Below are positions 30,615-33,486 of a DNA stretch of 33,486 nt, piece by piece. The position numbers were made by a program, and so were the translations under genes. Numbering within the stretch: the stretch's first letter is position 1; the number at the start of each line of letters is the position of its first letter. The stretch is from a virus, in the IMG/VR virus record IMGVR_UViG_3300028785_000030, positions 1 to 33,486 of that record; one strand, written 5' to 3'. The notes under the pieces were generated by a model. The model was not told the origin of the DNA. It did no database searches and saw nothing but the letters and a program-made list of their open reading frames with translations.

Positions 30615-31046
30615 ATGCCGACCATCCTCATCCCGATTCTGCTGCTCCCCCTCGTGCTGTGGGGATTCTTTCGCATCTCTTTGGCAAACACCACTTTCGA
30701 GTTCGACTTCGACACGGCACATGCCACGTTCAGCTTAATGATCGGCCACTTCGTCAGCATCGCGCGCTTGCTGATGGCGGTCGGATTCGGGATGGCTCTG
30801 GCGAGTAAATACACTCACGCGTCTTCGGATGTCGTGATCTGCTGCCTCGCCGGAGCCGTCTACGGACTCCTCTTCAATGTGCGGATATTGGTTTTCTACG
30901 AGGGATACCTGCACGTTCGCTATCCGCGCAACGGGATGCCGGGGCAGTCGAACTACACTGTGTCGAGGTACGCGACAATATTGGCTCTCGGATGGAGCGC
31001 AGTGTTCCTGACGTTGGTTGGCGTGATTGCGGCGGTGGTGCGGTGA
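30615..31046 (+). CDS. Multi-pass membrane protein (possible holin or envelope protein)
   Basis: ATG after GAGGG. The 143-residue product has four likely membrane helices: ILIPILLLPLVLWGFF (about residues 4-19), MIGHFVSIARLLMAVGFGMA (about 41-60), VVICCLAGAVYGLLFN (about 72-87) and ILALGWSAVFLTLVGVIAAV (about 121-141). A short basic loop (EGYLHVRYPRNGMPG) lies between helices 3 and 4. Size and helix count allow a class I or atypical holin, but no endolysin neighbour confirms it. The stop overlaps the next start (GTGA). Confidence 0.55.
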   Translation: MPTILIPILLLPLVLWGFFRISLANTTFEFDFDTAHATFSLMIGHFVSIARLLMAVGFGMALASKYTHASSDVVICCLAGAVYGLLFNVRILVFYEGYLHVRYPRNGMPGQSNYTVSRYATILALGWSAVFLTLVGVIAAVVR

Positions 31047-31378
31047 GAGCAAAACCAACAGCGATTGAAGAGGTGCTTGAACTTCACAAGCACCATTCCG
31101 ATGCAAGGTACGTGTCCCAGTCAGAGTTCAACGACATATTCAATGGGATGCCGCAAGATCAGCGTATCGTATCGCGCAATCTGGAGAGCGAGGCGGAGCA
31201 GCGCGGGGACTGGTGGTTTAAGAATGGATGGTGCGGGCAGTTTGTGGACGGGAAACTCGTGCTGTCTGATGTCAGGTGCGATCCCTACTGGCCCGCAATG
31301 TTTGCCAATAGCAAGAAAATCCTTGAATCGGAAAACCGCCAAGACGTAATTAATGAATTTCATCAAATTTGTGGCTGA
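31043..31378 (+). CDS. Hypothetical phage protein
   Basis: GTG 31043 overlaps the previous stop (GTGA). The 111-residue product is acidic-helical (IEEVLELHKHHSDARYVSQ; ESEAEQRGDWWFKNGWCG) with no metal or catalytic motif clear enough to name. It shares a 26-bp overlap with an alternative start of the next gene. Confidence 0.5.
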   Translation: MRAKPTAIEEVLELHKHHSDARYVSQSEFNDIFNGMPQDQRIVSRNLESEAEQRGDWWFKNGWCGQFVDGKLVLSDVRCDPYWPAMFANSKKILESENRQDVINEFHQICG

Positions 31379-31391
31379 AACGAGGCAAGCA

Positions 31392-32090
31392 ATGAAAATC
31401 AGACGGCTCAAAAATATCCCGATGCCGCAGCACGTATGGGTCGAGAAGGCCAGCAAGGTTGTCGCTCGGTTTGGCGAACTTGGCAAGTTCCCGGTTGACT
31501 CTTTCCCACCGCACGTTGTCAAGGCAGGGAAGGAGTTATCGAAGCGAGTGAAAGATGGAAGTGAGACTTCCACTACGACGGTCGAGACGCTTTCCTGCTA
31601 CCGTCTCGCCTTCGTTCGAGAGCGCGAAGACGGGCAAGTGTTCGAGGACTACTTCGATTACAAGATCGGAGAGTCTGAGAGCTTGTGGGAGAAAAAGGTA
31701 CAGATCATTGAGTCCCGATTTGCGACTGCCCTGGATTCTGAGCAGTGCGTTACCTGCAAGGAAGTGATTCTGCCGGATCAGTTCGCCCTTTTCAATCGCG
31801 GCCACGCGGCGCATCTTCGCTGGAAATGTATCTGGGGGCTGAAAGACGCTCAAGTGGTAGAGCCGGGTTTCCGAGGGAGTTTGTTCGCTAGTGGCGGCAC
31901 ATTCTCCCTTGTCGGTATCTTCCAGAGCAAAACGAAAGAGCGTCTCAAAGAAATCCATGTCGAACTAGTGGACACTGAGATCGACTCATCGCTCACGGAC
32001 CCCAACATCGTTCCGACGTTCGATGGAATCCGAGAGGCACTTCGTCGCGGAGCAGAATCTAGGGCAAAGTACGCAAAGTACGCGAAGTAA
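31392..32090 (+). CDS. Hypothetical protein with CxxC pair
   Basis: I choose ATG 31392, preceded by GAGG; an in-frame ATG at 31353 would overlap the preceding gene by 26 bp. The 232-residue product opens with a basic segment (MKIRRLKNIPMPQHVWVEKA), has a charged middle and a QCVTCKEVILPDQF pair near residue 117 with H-x-AHLRWKC further on, which may form a zinc site. The last residues repeat KYAKYAK. No known family. Confidence 0.55.
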   Translation: MKIRRLKNIPMPQHVWVEKASKVVARFGELGKFPVDSFPPHVVKAGKELSKRVKDGSETSTTTVETLSCYRLAFVREREDGQVFEDYFDYKIGESESLWEKKVQIIESRFATALDSEQCVTCKEVILPDQFALFNRGHAAHLRWKCIWGLKDAQVVEPGFRGSLFASGGTFSLVGIFQSKTKERLKEIHVELVDTEIDSSLTDPNIVPTFDGIREALRRGAESRAKYAKYAK

Positions 32091-32116
32091 TTGAAGGCCA
32101 GAAAAAGGAGAACCAA

Positions 32117-32446
32117 GTGAAGATTATTAGGGTAACGATGGATCAGTTTATGTGCATTTGGGATCGTCTGACCCCGATGCAGCGCGTGACGGTTGGAGAA
32201 AGATCGCTTGTCCTGCAACCATTCGATGCGATCATCACAGCGAGTGACGACGTGGAAGTTTTGGAGTTCCCGCCACTCTCCAACTCGGAACTGAGCATTA
32301 CGAAGCTGAGGCACTTCGCCAGCAAGGGCACCCTCGACGGCTTTACGCCTGGCAAGCCACCGCGCCCGATGTCTGAGGTGTATGCTGAAATGGCGAAGTC
32401 CGAGAAGGAGCGGGAAGACCGGGAAAACGCCGGAGTGAAGCCGTAG
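32117..32446 (+). CDS. Small hypothetical protein
   Basis: GTG 32117 after AAAGGAGAAC, a strong Shine-Dalgarno. The 109-residue product has a beta-rich N-terminal half (IIRVTMDQFMCIWDRLTPMQ; VLQPFDAIITASDDVEV) and a charged helical tail (VYAEMAKSEKEREDRENAG). No recognised motif. Confidence 0.55.
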   Translation: MKIIRVTMDQFMCIWDRLTPMQRVTVGERSLVLQPFDAIITASDDVEVLEFPPLSNSELSITKLRHFASKGTLDGFTPGKPPRPMSEVYAEMAKSEKEREDRENAGVKP

Positions 32447-32475
32447 GGACCAACAACCCGTAGGCGAGGAATGAT

Positions 32476-32796
32476 ATGGCGAAGAAGAAAATACCTGCGT
32501 GGAAACTCTCTCCAATCAAGATTGAGAAGGGAATCCCTATCCCTGCTTTACGCCGGAAAACGCAGAGCAAAGAGACGGCAAAGACGCGGAGCACCCTTCT
32601 CTATCCATTCCCAATAATGAAGATGGGCGACAGCTTTTTCGTTCCGAACGAGGAGGACTCATCGAGGATGCACAGAACCGCGCAACGGTACAAGTCGAGA
32701 CACCCAGGATGGAACTATTGCGCGCGAAAGGTGACCGAGAAGCGGGTGGTCGGTATTCGCCTGTGGAAGGTCCCGGTGAGGCTCGGAATAGCGTGA
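32476..32796 (+). CDS. DUF7303-like phage protein
   Basis: ATG 32476 after GAGGAATGAT. The 106-residue basic product has IKIEKGIPIPALRRK, then YPFPIMKMGDSFFVP, HRTAQRYKSRHPG and a C-terminal VVGIRLWKVPV. The order KIEKG-x-PIP ... YPF-x3-(M/V)GDSFFV ... A-x-R-Y ... (R/K)LW(R/K)V is that of a small phage domain family of unknown function (DUF7303). Its stop overlaps the GTG of the next gene. Confidence 0.6.
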   Translation: MAKKKIPAWKLSPIKIEKGIPIPALRRKTQSKETAKTRSTLLYPFPIMKMGDSFFVPNEEDSSRMHRTAQRYKSRHPGWNYCARKVTEKRVVGIRLWKVPVRLGIA

Positions 32797-33452
32797 GCAT
32801 CCTCCAAGCACTGAAAGACGACAAGTACCGCTGGAAAAATTGCCAGGCCCTCGTCTATGATCGCAAGGACACCTCGGTCTTCGGCGAAGGATTCCTCGGC
32901 GAACTGTACTTCAAGTTCAAAGGTAATCGCTACAATCGCCGCGAAGGAAACGGGATTTTGGAGACCCTCTTTTGCGGAATGCAGGACGTTTCGTTTCCCG
33001 CGATCACCTCGTATCTTGCCTCTGTTCCGCTCTGCATACTTGGCGTGTGGAAGGACGACAAGTTTGACGTAGCCGGGATTCAGTTCCCTACCGTGCGGAT
33101 CGGAGTTCCCGGCGGTCAGAAGGCTTGCTTCGCTGGATATGGCTTCGTCCCCGCCTATTGGGGATCAACGGAGGTGGAAGTCCTCGCCGCGCTCGGCATC
33201 GCTGTTTTGTTTCAGGAGCTCGATGTGATCTCGGTGCATGGCGTTCGCTACGCGGATAACGAATTGACGGCGCGGTTCATGGCGAAGTTTGGGTTCAAAG
33301 ATGTCGGAACCTTACCGAATTACATGATGAGGGCAGGGAAATTGACGGCGGCGACCCTCAGCACCCTCCCCCGCGAAGTCTTCGAGCAGGTTGTCGAGAA
33401 GATGGTGCTGGAAGCCTACCGTGCCAAGACCGATCAAATTCCTGCACTGTAA
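32793..33452 (+). CDS. GNAT-like acetyltransferase, phage type
   Basis: GTG 32793 overlaps the previous stop (GTGA). The 219-residue product has an acyl-CoA-type fold pattern: N-terminal helical/beta part (LGELYFKFKGN), central strand-helix ILGVWKDDKFDVAGIQFPTV, GQKACFAGYGFVPAYWGST and EVLAALGIAVLFQELDVISV. The diagnostic GNAT end is YADNELTARFMAKFGFKDVG followed by LPNYM. Many phages carry such a gene; proposed roles include modification of virion or host proteins. The absence of the classic Q/R-x2-G-x-G/A loop weakens the call, so it could be a degenerate or structural member. Confidence 0.6.
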   Translation: MSILQALKDDKYRWKNCQALVYDRKDTSVFGEGFLGELYFKFKGNRYNRREGNGILETLFCGMQDVSFPAITSYLASVPLCILGVWKDDKFDVAGIQFPTVRIGVPGGQKACFAGYGFVPAYWGSTEVEVLAALGIAVLFQELDVISVHGVRYADNELTARFMAKFGFKDVGTLPNYMMRAGKLTAATLSTLPREVFEQVVEKMVLEAYRAKTDQIPAL

Positions 33453-33486
33453 GCCCACACTTTTCCCTCTAAAGGTGCTATCGTCT

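Noticed and set aside
1-33486. CRISPR array, insertion sequence, integrase or attachment site
   Set aside because: No regularly spaced repeats, no transposase or recombinase motifs, and no tRNA gene that could serve as an integration site were visible.

Overview
The window is almost certainly part of a tailed phage (Caudoviricetes), either a free virus or a virus-like insert. It shows tightly packed, overlapping genes nearly all on the + strand. The canonical order small terminase - large terminase - portal - scaffold-like - major capsid - neck/tail is present. No host housekeeping, rRNA or tRNA genes are visible, and I see no integrase, repressor/integration module, replication genes, CRISPR array or insertion sequence. 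There is also no tape-measure protein and no recognisable major tail tube or sheath. Instead there are two adaptor-like proteins, a neck-like protein and one 1375-residue tail-hub candidate, which points to a short-tailed (podovirus-like) particle. The host cannot be proved from the sequence. Moderately high GC, promoter-proximal leaderless starts and secreted proteins with Ala-Gln type signal cleavage sites suit a soil or freshwater didermic bacterium, for example an Acidobacteriota member; this is inference.

Layout. (1) 1-4737 is an accessory/early cassette of small + strand genes, many joined by ATGA or TGATG overlaps. It includes an HTH regulator, several small Cys-rich proteins, a DUF551 protein, a DUF7694-like protein, and two eroded DNA methyltransferase genes, one of which reads in frame into a PD-(D/E)XK endonuclease. 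It is headed by a strong promoter (TTGACA-17-TAGAAT) embedded in ACTGCAAAT repeats that look like an operator. (2) 4734-5375 is a lone minus-strand gene facing the early cassette, followed by about 480 bp of non-coding regulatory DNA. (3) 5859-17683 is the packaging and head module: a membrane protein, terminases, portal, a 22-residue polybasic microprotein, scaffold-like proteins, major capsid protein, decoration-like proteins and a neck protein. (4) 17693-21501 is a visibly more A+T-rich host-interaction block. It has three consecutive genes that begin with Sec signal peptides, one being a LamG/SGNH esterase and another carrying an apparent +1 frameshift. (5) 21531-29843 is the tail/adaptor module with the tail hub. 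(6) 29888-33452 is a late accessory block: a Tat-signal protein with its own leaderless promoter, a four-helix membrane protein, several unknowns and a GNAT-like acetyltransferase.

How it works together. Terminase, portal, scaffold and capsid genes build and fill the head. The 15979, 22101, 23252 and 25462 products probably form neck and tail. The signal-peptide proteins and the 24345 fibre-like protein probably handle the cell surface. Three genes at the starts of transcription units (812, 5859, 29888) share an unusual arrangement in which the -10 box lies 6-7 nt before the ATG, implying leaderless mRNAs. Genes inside operons use Shine-Dalgarno sequences, including a recurrent AAGACGAGG. No endolysin was recognised; lysis genes may lie outside the window or be among the unknown membrane proteins.
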